Of a stretch of DNA of 8,043 nt, positions 1 to 6,061 are shown piece after piece. Each line of letters starts with the position of its first letter. Within the stretch, counting starts at the first letter, position 1. The notes beneath the pieces were generated by a model that ran no database searches, was not told the origin of the DNA, and saw nothing but the letters and a program-made list of their open reading frames with translations. The translations under genes and the position numbers were made by a program. Source of the stretch: JBFWNZ01 sp050250795. Its GTDB lineage: Bacteria > Pseudomonadota > Alphaproteobacteria > UBA8366. The stretch is taken from positions 1 through 8,043 of the forward strand of contig JBFWNZ010000168.1 in the NCBI GenBank assembly GCA_050250795.1. The letters are read 5' to 3'.

Positions 1-802
1 GCCCGGCCGTCGTCAACCGGGCTTCGACCGCACCGCCATCGGCCATATCGGCTTCCAGACGCCCGTTCCACGCATCCAGCGGCCCATCTCCTCGCACGGA
101 GAGACGCAGCGGCCTTGCCTGTTCCGGACCGACCCCCAGCAACGGCCAGAGCGGGCTATCGCCCGTCAGCGATGCCTCAGCGTCGATCCGCAGCCGTCCC
201 GGCGCACTGAAGCTGTGCGCAGCGTCCAACGTCAGACGGTCGCCCTCCGGGGCGACGCCTTGCACATCGAGCACCACGGAACCCTCGGCCGCAGCCACTC
301 GCGCATGCCCCGACGCACGCAGCCGATGCGGAACGGCTCCCGGCGATGTCGCAAGCACGATCTCGGGCAGGTCGAACTGTTCGATCCGGATCGCAACCGG
401 CGGCCGGGGAAACAGACCGCCATCGGACCCGGTATCCGTTTGCACAGAGGGCAGCACGACCGACAGGCGCGCAGCACGGACGGTGCCGAGTTGCAGGACG
501 CCATGAACGAGTTGCCAGGGCGACCAGGATACGGACGCATCCTGCACCTCGACGTCCAGCCCATCGGCGTCGCGATAGACGATCCGGTCGGCCCGCACCT
601 CACGCCACAGCGAACCGCTCAAGCCCTCGACCGCCACCGCGTCGCCAGCCAAGGATGCCAGCCACCGCAGCCCTCCATCCGTCGCGGTCAGCCACGCAAT
701 GCCACCCGCCAGGCCGAGCAGGGCCGCGGCCCCTCCGGCCAGCAGCCTGGGCAGCCGCCGCGCGGCTTTGCGGCGGTCCTTTGCATCATCAGTCGCGGTC
801 AT
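1..802 (-). CDS. tamB: TamB, inner-membrane-anchored translocation and assembly module subunit (N-terminal part)
   Basis: The open frame runs off the left edge, so only the first 267 residues are visible; full-length TamB proteins usually exceed 1000 residues. The start ATG (800-802) overlaps the tamA stop in a TGATG arrangement, which supports both the start and translational coupling. A basic N-terminus (KDRRKAARR, residues 8-16) is followed by one hydrophobic anchor at about residues 18-40. Then come short alternating beta-type segments such as VEGLSGSLW (58-66) and VQDASVSWSPWQLV (86-99). The GLSGSLW-type element and the WxPWQL-like element are typical of the start of the TamB periplasmic repeat domain. 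In the family TamB forms a long hydrophobic groove across the periplasm, partners TamA, and is implicated in outer-membrane protein assembly and phospholipid transport. The identification rests on this N-terminal pattern plus the tamA neighbour; the C-terminal DUF490 domain lies outside the window. Confidence 0.88.
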   Translation of the reverse strand, partial: MTATDDAKDRRKAARRLPRLLAGGAAALLGLAGGIAWLTATDGGLRWLASLAGDAVAVEGLSGSLWREVRADRIVYRDADGLDVEVQDASVSWSPWQLVHGVLQLGTVRAARLSVVLPSVQTDTGSDGGLFPRPPVAIRIEQFDLPEIVLATSPGAVPHRLRASGHARVAAAEGSVVLDVQGVAPEGDRLTLDAAHSFSAPGRLRIDAEASLTGDSPLWPLLGVGPEQARPLRLSVRGDGPLDAWNGRLEADMADGGAVEARLTTAG

Positions 803-2685
803 CAGAAAGCTTGCCCGAAACTCACATAAAACTGGAACGCATCGTCGATGTCGTCCCGTCGGTTCAAAGGGGTCGCGATGTCCAGCCGGATCGGTCCGAA
901 ATCGCTGTAGTAGCGGAAGCCGAGGCCCGCTCCCCACAGCATGTCGCCCTCATCCAGGCGCGGCACCGTGTCTTCATAGACATTGCCCCCTTCGATAAAC
1001 GGGACAAGGCCGAAGGGCCCGGCGATACGCGTACGAAGCTCAAGCCCGACCTCTGCCGCCGAACGGCCGCCGAGCGGTATGGCGTTCTGGTTCAGCGGCC
1101 CGGCCATCTGGAACTCATAGCCCCGGATCGAACCGCCGCCCCCTGCGTAAAAGCGCTTGCCCGGGGGCAGCCGGTCGCGCTCCTCGCCCATGATCGAGGC
1201 AATCCGCGCGCGAGCGGCCAGGACGAACCGATCCGCGTCGTCGAGACTCAAATACTGCGAGCCTGCGACGCTGGCGCTGAGAAACCGGGAATCGGTCGGG
1301 CCCACCCCGATATAGGGGGTCAATCCGAACTCCACCCGGCTGCCGGAGACCGGATCGAGCGGGTTGTCCGAACTGTCGCGACGGAGGATGCCGCGCAGTC
1401 CGAGCAGCGCATTCATGCCTTCCTCGGTCGGCGCATCGTCGATATGGCTGAGGTCGAAACTAGGCCCGACCGTCGCCGACCAGTGTTCGAGGAAGCGCCG
1501 CTCGACGCCGGCGAAGGCCGTCCCGCGATACTCGTTATACGCCTCGGTGGTCGCCCGCTTGATCTCCAGCTCGCTCACGAAATCCTGCCGCGGCGCCAGG
1601 AAATAAGGGTTGCGGAAGCTTCCCTCTAGCCCCTGCTCGATCTGGGCCGCCTGTGCCGCGATGCGCAGCTTCTCGCCCTCATGCAGCAGGTTTCGATGTT
1701 CCCATTGTACGCGGCCGCCAAAACCGACATCGGTGGAATAGCTGACACCGGCACCGATGGAACGATGGGGCCGTTCCGCGACCGTGATCGCCATATCGAC
1801 GCTGCCATCCGGCTTGACCGGCCCGACCGGCTCGATCGAAGCCCGCTCGAACACATCCGCCTCGGCCAAGGCGCGACGCGTGGCTTCAACCTGGCGCTGG
1901 TCGAAGCGCGCGCCCGGTTCCCATTCAACGAGCTTGCGCAGATAGCTCTCGCGTACATCGCTCAACCCTTCGACCCGCGCGGTGCCGAAGCTGGCGGCTG
2001 CACCTGGATCGACACGAAACGTCACCTTCATTGTCTTGCGGTCTGGATCGATGACCGTTCGGCGCGACGCAATCTCGGCAAAGGGATAACCGGCCTCGCG
2101 GTAGGACATTCGCAAACCGCCCTCGGCACTCAAAACCGGCTGCGCCGCCGCAACCTGACCGATCTCCAGGTTCAACCGTTCGAGCGTCTCGTCCGTGGCC
2201 GGCCGCGATGCGCCTTCGCCTTCGGCGATAAGCACCTCTTCCAGGACATAGGCCGGCCCGGAATCGATGGTGAAAACAAGTTCGGCGCCGTCCTCGGTCT
2301 CGCGAATGTCCTGACGGGCGGTCCCGTCATAATAGCCTTCCGAGCGCAGCACCTGGACGAAGCGCTCCAGATCGGTATCCGCCCGCCGCACCAGGGCCGT
2401 GCGCGAGGGCGGCGGCTCGTCGATCAATCGCTGGGCAAGGCTGACCTCACGCAATCGTCCCTCAAGGTCGTCAGCCCCTTCCATCCGGACAGTATATGGA
2501 TACCGCTCCGAAGTCGGGAGCGCCTGGACGGCAGCAGAACCCGAATTCGATGAAGAGAGAACATCAGGCGTCGAACATCCGCCCAAGAATAGAAGGAACG
2601 AAACCGCAGTTAATGCGGAAATAATACCTCTATCTTGAATGGCAGGATGCCATCGCAACTGGCACTCTCCTGTAGCGGCCCGCAT
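802..2685 (-). CDS. tamA: TamA, Omp85-family outer membrane barrel protein (putative lipoprotein signal)
   Basis: Encodes 627 residues from the ATG at 2683-2685. The N-terminus has a hydrophobic stretch (IISALTAVSFLLFLGG, residues 21-36) ending in Cys37, a lipobox-like LGGC, followed by a Ser/Pro linker. Three POTRA-like domains can be placed at about 62-142, 146-228 and 231-304, and a 16-strand-type barrel at about 307-627. The Omp85 hallmark IRGY lies at 520-523 in the GGGGSIRGYEF loop, and the chain ends in Phe627, as outer-membrane barrels usually do. In the family TamA sits in the outer membrane and works with TamB; tamB follows with a one-base overlap. The ATG has no clear Shine-Dalgarno site, whereas an in-frame TTG at 2656-2658 has a good one (AGGAGAG) and gives a more typical 27-residue signal. 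The frame stays open further upstream, but that part is antisense to cbpA-cbpM and is not coding. A BamA identity is unlikely because BamA has five POTRA domains and is longer. Confidence 0.9.
   Translation of the reverse strand: MRAATGECQLRWHPAIQDRGIISALTAVSFLLFLGGCSTPDVLSSSNSGSAAVQALPTSERYPYTVRMEGADDLEGRLREVSLAQRLIDEPPPSRTALVRRADTDLERFVQVLRSEGYYDGTARQDIRETEDGAELVFTIDSGPAYVLEEVLIAEGEGASRPATDETLERLNLEIGQVAAAQPVLSAEGGLRMSYREAGYPFAEIASRRTVIDPDRKTMKVTFRVDPGAAASFGTARVEGLSDVRESYLRKLVEWEPGARFDQRQVEATRRALAEADVFERASIEPVGPVKPDGSVDMAITVAERPHRSIGAGVSYSTDVGFGGRVQWEHRNLLHEGEKLRIAAQAAQIEQGLEGSFRNPYFLAPRQDFVSELEIKRATTEAYNEYRGTAFAGVERRFLEHWSATVGPSFDLSHIDDAPTEEGMNALLGLRGILRRDSSDNPLDPVSGSRVEFGLTPYIGVGPTDSRFLSASVAGSQYLSLDDADRFVLAARARIASIMGEERDRLPPGKRFYAGGGGSIRGYEFQMAGPLNQNAIPLGGRSAAEVGLELRTRIAGPFGLVPFIEGGNVYEDTVPRLDEGDMLWGAGLGFRYYSDFGPIRLDIATPLNRRDDIDDAFQFYVSFGQAF
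2665..2671 (-). promoter_or_regulatory. Ribosome binding site for alternative TTG start of tamA
   Basis: On the minus strand AGGAGAG lies six bases before an in-frame TTG (2656-2658). The ATG 27 bases upstream has no comparable site. If the TTG is used, TamA has 618 residues and the putative lipidated cysteine is residue 28. This site decides the start but is only sequence-based evidence. Confidence 0.45.
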
Positions 2686-2721
2686 TGGATCGGTCGCAAT
2701 TCTTAGAAGCGACTTATGCCT

Positions 2722-2750
2722 GTTGTAGCTTTTCGTTTCAGTGCGGTCAA
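2722..2750 (-). promoter_or_regulatory. Putative sigma-70 promoter of tamA-tamB
   Basis: Read on the minus strand, TTGACC (2745-2750) and TACAAC (2722-2727) are separated by exactly 17 bases. They match the -35 TTGACA at five of six positions and the -10 TATAAT at four of six. Transcription would start near 2715, giving a leader of about 30 bases to the ATG or about 57 to the TTG. The surrounding DNA is less GC-rich than the genes. No equally good promoter is visible for cbpA in the opposite direction. Confidence 0.5.
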
Positions 2751-2871
2751 AAATTCCTGCCCGCCCCGCGTGACGATCCTTTAAACCGGCGCCGCCCGAC
2801 CAATATGGGAGCAGCAACCGATCATTGCGAGCGGACGGAGACCGCTTGCACAGAATGAATGGGGCCATCGC

Positions 2872-3771
2872 GTGAGCAGAGACCCGTATGAGGTTCTGGG
2901 CGTCGCGAAGGACGCGACACCGGACGATATCCGCAAGGCCTATCGCGGCCTTGCGAAGAAGCTGCATCCCGATCTCAATCCGGGGGATTCCAAGGCCGCC
3001 GATCGCTTTCGCGAAGTCTCCGCTGCCTACGAATTGCTGGGCGATGCGGACAAGCGCGGCCGTTTCGACCGCGGCGAAATCGACGCCAGCGGCGCCGAGC
3101 GGCCGCCGCAGCGTCAATACTATCGCGAATATGCCGACACCGACGGCGCGCGGCACTATCGCAGCAATGCCGGTTTCCAGGATTTCGGGGATGCCTCGGA
3201 CCTGTTTGCCGATTTGTTCGGGCAAGGCGGTACGCGGTCCGGTCCCCGACGCGGAATGGACAGCCGCTACAGTCTGGAACTGGACTTCCTGGAAGCCGTA
3301 AAAGGCGGCCGCAAACGCATCACGATGCCCGACGGGCAGACGCTCGATCTCAACATTCCCGCCGGCGTCGCCGACGGACAGGTGCTGCGGCTCAAGGGCA
3401 AGGGCATGCCCGGGCGTGGCGACGCGCCCGCCGGCGACGCCCTGGTCGAGATCGCGATCCGGCCCCACCCGCAGTTCGAGCGCCGCGGCGACGACATCCA
3501 CACCGCCCTGCCGATCAGCCTGGACGAAGCGATCCTCGGCGGAAAGATCGAGGTTGCCACCGTGGATGGCCGCGTCGCCGTGACGGTCCCCAAAGGGGCC
3601 GCCAACGGCCAGGTTCTGCGCCTGCGCGGCAAGGGCGTGCAGCGTGCGGACGGAAAGCATGGCGACCAGTTCGTGATGCTGACCGTCGTCATGCCGTCCC
3701 AGATCGACCCCGAGCTTGAGACATTCATCAAAAGCTGGCGGGACAAGCATGGCTACACGGTGCGCAGATAG
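2872..3771 (+). CDS. cbpA: CbpA-type DnaJ co-chaperone (class B J-domain protein)
   Basis: Encodes 299 residues from a GTG start with only a weak GGGG seven bases upstream; the sequence begins MSRDPYEVLGV, the standard J-domain opening. The J domain spans about 3-66, with the catalytic HPD at 32-34 that stimulates Hsp70 (DnaK) ATPase activity. A short acidic, Phe/Gly-rich linker (FQDFGDASDLFADLFGQGG, 102-120) follows. Then come the two substrate-binding C-terminal subdomains, at about 131-200 and 206-283, each carrying a VLRL(K/R)GKG motif (171-178 and 248-255). The Cys-rich CxxCxGxG zinc finger of DnaJ is absent, so this is a DnaJB/CbpA-like protein and not DnaJ itself. The next gene, 15 bases downstream, encodes the CbpA-specific inhibitor CbpM, which supports the CbpA assignment. 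It is expected to act in the cytoplasm with DnaK. No clear heat-shock promoter was recognised upstream. Confidence 0.9.
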   Translation: MSRDPYEVLGVAKDATPDDIRKAYRGLAKKLHPDLNPGDSKAADRFREVSAAYELLGDADKRGRFDRGEIDASGAERPPQRQYYREYADTDGARHYRSNAGFQDFGDASDLFADLFGQGGTRSGPRRGMDSRYSLELDFLEAVKGGRKRITMPDGQTLDLNIPAGVADGQVLRLKGKGMPGRGDAPAGDALVEIAIRPHPQFERRGDDIHTALPISLDEAILGGKIEVATVDGRVAVTVPKGAANGQVLRLRGKGVQRADGKHGDQFVMLTVVMPSQIDPELETFIKSWRDKHGYTVRR

Positions 3772-3777
3772 GAGAGG
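3770..3777 (+). promoter_or_regulatory. Ribosome binding site of cbpM
   Basis: AGGAGAGG overlaps the cbpA stop codon TAG (3769-3771) and ends nine bases before the cbpM ATG. It is the strongest Shine-Dalgarno sequence among the plus-strand genes here, consistent with cbpA and cbpM being co-transcribed and cbpM being translated efficiently. Confidence 0.6.
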
Positions 3778-3786
3778 ACGACGCCG

Positions 3787-4119
3787 ATGACACTGACTGA
3801 GACGCAGGTGCTGGCGCGCATCGAACGCCTTTCGGTCACAAGGCTGCAAAGCTGGATCGAAATGGGCTGCGTAAGGCCGGCCGCCGGTCGGGACGCCGCC
3901 GCCTACAGCGAGGCCGATCTTGCCCGCCTGCGGTTGCTCTGCGAATTGGTGGACGATCTGGCCATCGACGAAGCGGCTCTGCCGGTCGTCCTCTCGCTCC
4001 TCGACCAGGTGCACGGGTTGCGACGGCAATTGCGGCTGCTCGCCGAAGCCGTGGAACAGCAGCCGGCCGCCGTCCGCAATGCCGTGGCTCGTCATATGCG
4101 CGGCCTTGCGGAGCGCTGA
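3787..4119 (+). CDS. cbpM: CbpM, modulator (inhibitor) of CbpA
   Basis: Encodes 110 residues, close to the usual CbpM size of about 100. The N-terminal half resembles a MerR-type helix-turn-helix fold: LQSWIEMGCVRP at 20-31, then YSEADLARLRLLCELVDDLAI at 40-60. The second half is a long amphipathic helix with PVVLSLLDQVHGLRRQL at 66-82, the characteristic CbpM segment. In the family CbpM does not act as a transcription factor; it binds the J domain of CbpA and blocks its co-chaperone and DNA-binding activities. Its position 15 bases after cbpA in the same direction, with a strong ribosome binding site overlapping the cbpA stop, fits a co-regulated activator/inhibitor pair. A true MerR regulator is less likely because of the short length and the gene context. 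Confidence 0.88.
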   Translation: MTLTETQVLARIERLSVTRLQSWIEMGCVRPAAGRDAAAYSEADLARLRLLCELVDDLAIDEAALPVVLSLLDQVHGLRRQLRLLAEAVEQQPAAVRNAVARHMRGLAER

Positions 4120-4138
4120 CGCCCGCGCTAGCAACATC

Positions 4139-4158
4139 GGACGGGGAACGATCCGTCC
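4139..4158 (+). repeat. Inverted repeat GGACGG/CCGTCC flanking a promoter -35 box
   Basis: GGACGG (4139-4144) and CCGTCC (4153-4158) are perfect inverse complements separated by eight bases. There is no following T-run, so it is a poor terminator. It spans the GGAAC -35 element of the promoter before the YbhP-like gene, so it could be an operator, a weak terminator for cbpM, or chance in GC-rich DNA. Confidence 0.3.
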
Positions 4159-4170
4159 CGCCCTGCCGTT
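4145..4170 (+). promoter_or_regulatory. Putative EcfG (general stress response) promoter of the YbhP-like gene
   Basis: GGAAC at 4145-4149 and CGTT at 4167-4170 are separated by exactly 17 bases. This is the consensus reported for the alphaproteobacterial general stress sigma factor EcfG (GGAAC, 16-17 bases, CGTT). The site lies in the 95-base gap between cbpM and the next gene, 44 bases before the GTG start, in the correct direction. The same element with the same spacing recurs upstream of the next gene, which raises confidence. Confidence 0.72.
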
Positions 4171-4214
4171 GGATCGGATAACCGCCCGATAGAAAACGAA
4201 TCAACGAGCCGCCG

Positions 4215-5021
4215 GTGCGTATCCTCACATACAACGTGCATAGCTGCATCGGTACCGATGGACGCTGCTCTCCCGAACGGATCGTCGATGTCATCGCCGC
4301 CTGCGAACCGGATGTCGTCTGCCTGCAGGAACTGGATGTCGGCCGCGCCAAAACCGGCGGCGTCGACCAAGCCCATCTGATCGGCCGGGGCCTGGGCATG
4401 GAGATGCATTTCCATGCCGCCGTCCGCGTGATGGAGGAACAGTTCGGCGACGCGATCCTCACCTCCCTGCCGTCGCGGCTGGTGCGTGCGGGCCCCCTGC
4501 CCGGGCTGTCCGGCATGCCGCTGGGACGCTGGGGCGAGACGCGTGGCGCGCTGTGGGCCGACATCGATACCGGCGGCGCACATGTGCAGGTGATCAACAC
4601 CCATCTCGGCCTTCGCCCGCGCGAGCAGATGGTCCAGATGCCGGCGCTTGCCGGTCCCGACTGGCTGGGCCATCCCGACTGCATCGATCCGGTCCTGCTC
4701 GCCGGGGACTTCAATGCCTTTCCCGGCACCCGTGCCTATCGCTATCTCGCCTCGTTCCTCGACGACACCCAATGCGCGCCGGCCGTGCGGCAACCCCGCG
4801 CGACCTTCCCCGGCCGGGCACCGATGATTCGCATCGACCATGTTTTCAGCCGCGGCCCCATTGAGGTCGTCTCCGCACATGTCGTCCGGACGCGGCTGTC
4901 GCGCGTCGCCTCCGATCATTTGCCCCTGTTGGTCGAGGTTCGGATTCCGCCGGCGCAAGCCATTGTATCCGGCCGCGATTCGCACCGAACGTCCGATACC
5001 GATCTGGGGGAACGCCCTTAG
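4215..5021 (+). CDS. Endonuclease/exonuclease/phosphatase-family protein (YbhP-like)
   Basis: Encodes 268 residues, near the size of E. coli YbhP. The EEP (DNase I-like) fold motifs appear in order: TYNVHS with Asn7; CLQELD with the metal-binding Glu39; GDAILTSLP (78-86); GETRGAL with Arg110; INTHLGL with His130; LLAGDFN with Asp165 and Asn167; RIDHVFS with Asp208-His209; and SDHLPL with Asp234-His235. The catalytic set looks complete, so a metal-dependent phosphodiesterase or phosphatase is expected. The substrate cannot be read from sequence: nucleic acid, phosphoinositide or phospholipid head groups are all possible in this superfamily. The start is a GTG chosen because the TYNVH strand begins immediately after it; no in-frame start further upstream is better. 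No signal peptide is seen. The next gene is a YbhN-like membrane protein and a PLD-family enzyme lies beyond it, the E. coli ybhP/clsB/ybhN gene set, which points to a membrane-lipid role. An EcfG-type promoter precedes it. Confidence 0.85.
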   Translation: MRILTYNVHSCIGTDGRCSPERIVDVIAACEPDVVCLQELDVGRAKTGGVDQAHLIGRGLGMEMHFHAAVRVMEEQFGDAILTSLPSRLVRAGPLPGLSGMPLGRWGETRGALWADIDTGGAHVQVINTHLGLRPREQMVQMPALAGPDWLGHPDCIDPVLLAGDFNAFPGTRAYRYLASFLDDTQCAPAVRQPRATFPGRAPMIRIDHVFSRGPIEVVSAHVVRTRLSRVASDHLPLLVEVRIPPAQAIVSGRDSHRTSDTDLGERP

Positions 5022-5034
5022 CCTGCAAACCGTT
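5009..5034 (+). promoter_or_regulatory. Putative EcfG (general stress response) promoter of the YbhN-like gene
   Basis: GGAAC at 5009-5013 and CGTT at 5031-5034 are separated by exactly 17 bases, the same architecture as the element at 4145-4170. The -35 box lies inside the last codons of the YbhP-like gene (Gly-Glu-Arg-Pro-stop) and the -10 box lies 13 bases... after its TAG, at 5031. Transcription would begin near 5041, leaving a GC-rich leader of about 65 bases that contains GCCGGC (5048-5053 and 5061-5066), able to pair as a hairpin. Confidence 0.7.
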
Positions 5035-5107
5035 GATATAGCGGCTCGCCGGCGTCGGCAGCCGGCCCGCCACCGGCGGCGCCAAACGCCCGAACGGAGT
5101 TGCAGAG

Positions 5108-6061
5108 GTGAGCGCTGCCACGGACACGGCAAGCAGGTCGGACAGCGTCAACTGGCGATGGTGGACGAAAGCCGGCCTCACCGTTGCGGCAATCGCACTC
5201 TCGGCCTTCCTGCTCCACAGGGCTCTGTCCAGCTACAGCGCAGACGAACTCGCCGAAGCGGTTCGCGCCGTTCCATTCATTCGGCTTGCGCTGGCGGTTT
5301 TGTTCGCGGCAGCCAGCTATGCCTGTCTCACGCTCTTCGATGCCCTTGCCGTGCGCTATGTCGGGGGCCGCATCGGTTATCCCCGCATCGCGCTGGCCTC
5401 TTTCATCAGCCTCTCTCTCGGCCACAATATCGGCTTCGCCGGATTGAGCAGCGGCGCCATCCGCTATCGCTTCTACAGCCGCTGGGGCCTCACCACGGAA
5501 GATGTGGCGAAGATCATCCTGTTTTGCGGCGTGACCGTCGCCGTCGGTCTCGCGACGCTCGCCGGAGCGGCCCTGGTCCTGCAGCCCGACCTGGCCACCG
5601 AGACCCTCGGATTGTCACGCGATGGTTGCATCGCGCTAGGCGCTGGCTGCCTTGCTGCTGTGGGTGGTTACCTGGCCATGGCCGCGGCAGTGCGCCAACC
5701 GCTGCGCATTCGCCGTTGGAGCTTCGAGATGCCGACATTGCGGGTCGCAATGCTCCAGGTGGCGGTGGGAACGGTCAACTTCGCTCTGGTCGCCGCCTGC
5801 CTGCATCAAGCGCTGGCCGCAGTGTCGGATATTCCTTACGCGGCGGTCGCATCGGTCTATGTCATCGCCAATGTGGCGACGCTGGTCACGCATGTGCCGG
5901 GCGGCCTGGGCGTGATCGAGAGCGTCGTGCTGCATCTGGTACCGGCGGCCCAGGTCATCGGCGCCGTCCTCGTCTTCCGGATCGTCTATTTCCTGCTGCC
6001 GCTCGCCCTGGGCAGTGCCGTCTTCGCCGTGACGGAGACGGTCTTCCGGCTGCGCCGCTAG
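5108..6061 (+). CDS. YbhN/UPF0104-family multi-pass membrane protein (LPG synthase transmembrane-like)
   Basis: Encodes 317 residues, the usual length of UPF0104 proteins (about 300-340). The GTG start has GGAG (5096-5099) eight bases upstream. Hydrophobic, probably membrane-spanning stretches lie at about 22-38, 57-80, 94-113, 133-158, 173-194, 212-234, 244-261 and 278-308. The family signature GHNIGFAGLSSGAIRYRFY (105-123) and THVPGGLGVIESV (261-273) are present. Both resemble the transmembrane half of lysyl-phosphatidylglycerol synthases (MprF). The soluble aminoacyl-transferase domain of MprF is absent, so lipid aminoacylation is not expected; transport or flipping of a lipid is a common suggestion for the family but unproven. 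In E. coli ybhN lies beside ybhP and clsB, matching the neighbours here. It has its own EcfG-type promoter. Its TAG stop shares a CTAG with the convergent PLD gene. Confidence 0.85.
   Translation: MSAATDTASRSDSVNWRWWTKAGLTVAAIALSAFLLHRALSSYSADELAEAVRAVPFIRLALAVLFAAASYACLTLFDALAVRYVGGRIGYPRIALASFISLSLGHNIGFAGLSSGAIRYRFYSRWGLTTEDVAKIILFCGVTVAVGLATLAGAALVLQPDLATETLGLSRDGCIALGAGCLAAVGGYLAMAAAVRQPLRIRRWSFEMPTLRVAMLQVAVGTVNFALVAACLHQALAAVSDIPYAAVASVYVIANVATLVTHVPGGLGVIESVVLHLVPAAQVIGAVLVFRIVYFLLPLALGSAVFAVTETVFRLRR

Noticed and set aside
346..1629. 427-codon open frame on the plus strand across tamB and tamA
   Set aside because: It is antisense to two well-supported genes, and its translation is Arg/Ala/Pro-rich without motifs.
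1681..2553. 290-codon open frame on the plus strand within tamA
   Set aside because: It is antisense to the POTRA region of TamA, and no family resemblance is seen.
2686..2871. An EcfG, CIRCE or heat-shock promoter for cbpA
   Set aside because: No GGAAC occurs on the plus strand here, no TTAGCACTC-type inverted repeat is present, and I could not identify a convincing RpoH-type pair of boxes. The cbpA promoter remains unassigned.
3787..4119. A MerR-family transcription regulator
   Set aside because: The fold resembles MerR, but the 110-residue length, the PVVLSLLDQVHGLR segment and the position directly after cbpA identify CbpM.
2686..4137. Upstream extension of the tamA frame, which stays open on the minus strand to a start near 4137 (1111 codons in total)
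   Set aside because: This part is antisense to cbpA and cbpM, both of which carry clear family motifs. The extension has no recognisable motifs, and the tamA signal sequence marks the true N-terminus. Long antisense frames are common in GC-rich DNA.
3836..5132. Minus-strand open frames opposite cbpM and the YbhP-like gene
   Set aside because: They are antisense to genes with complete catalytic or family motifs and have no motifs or plausible ribosome sites of their own.
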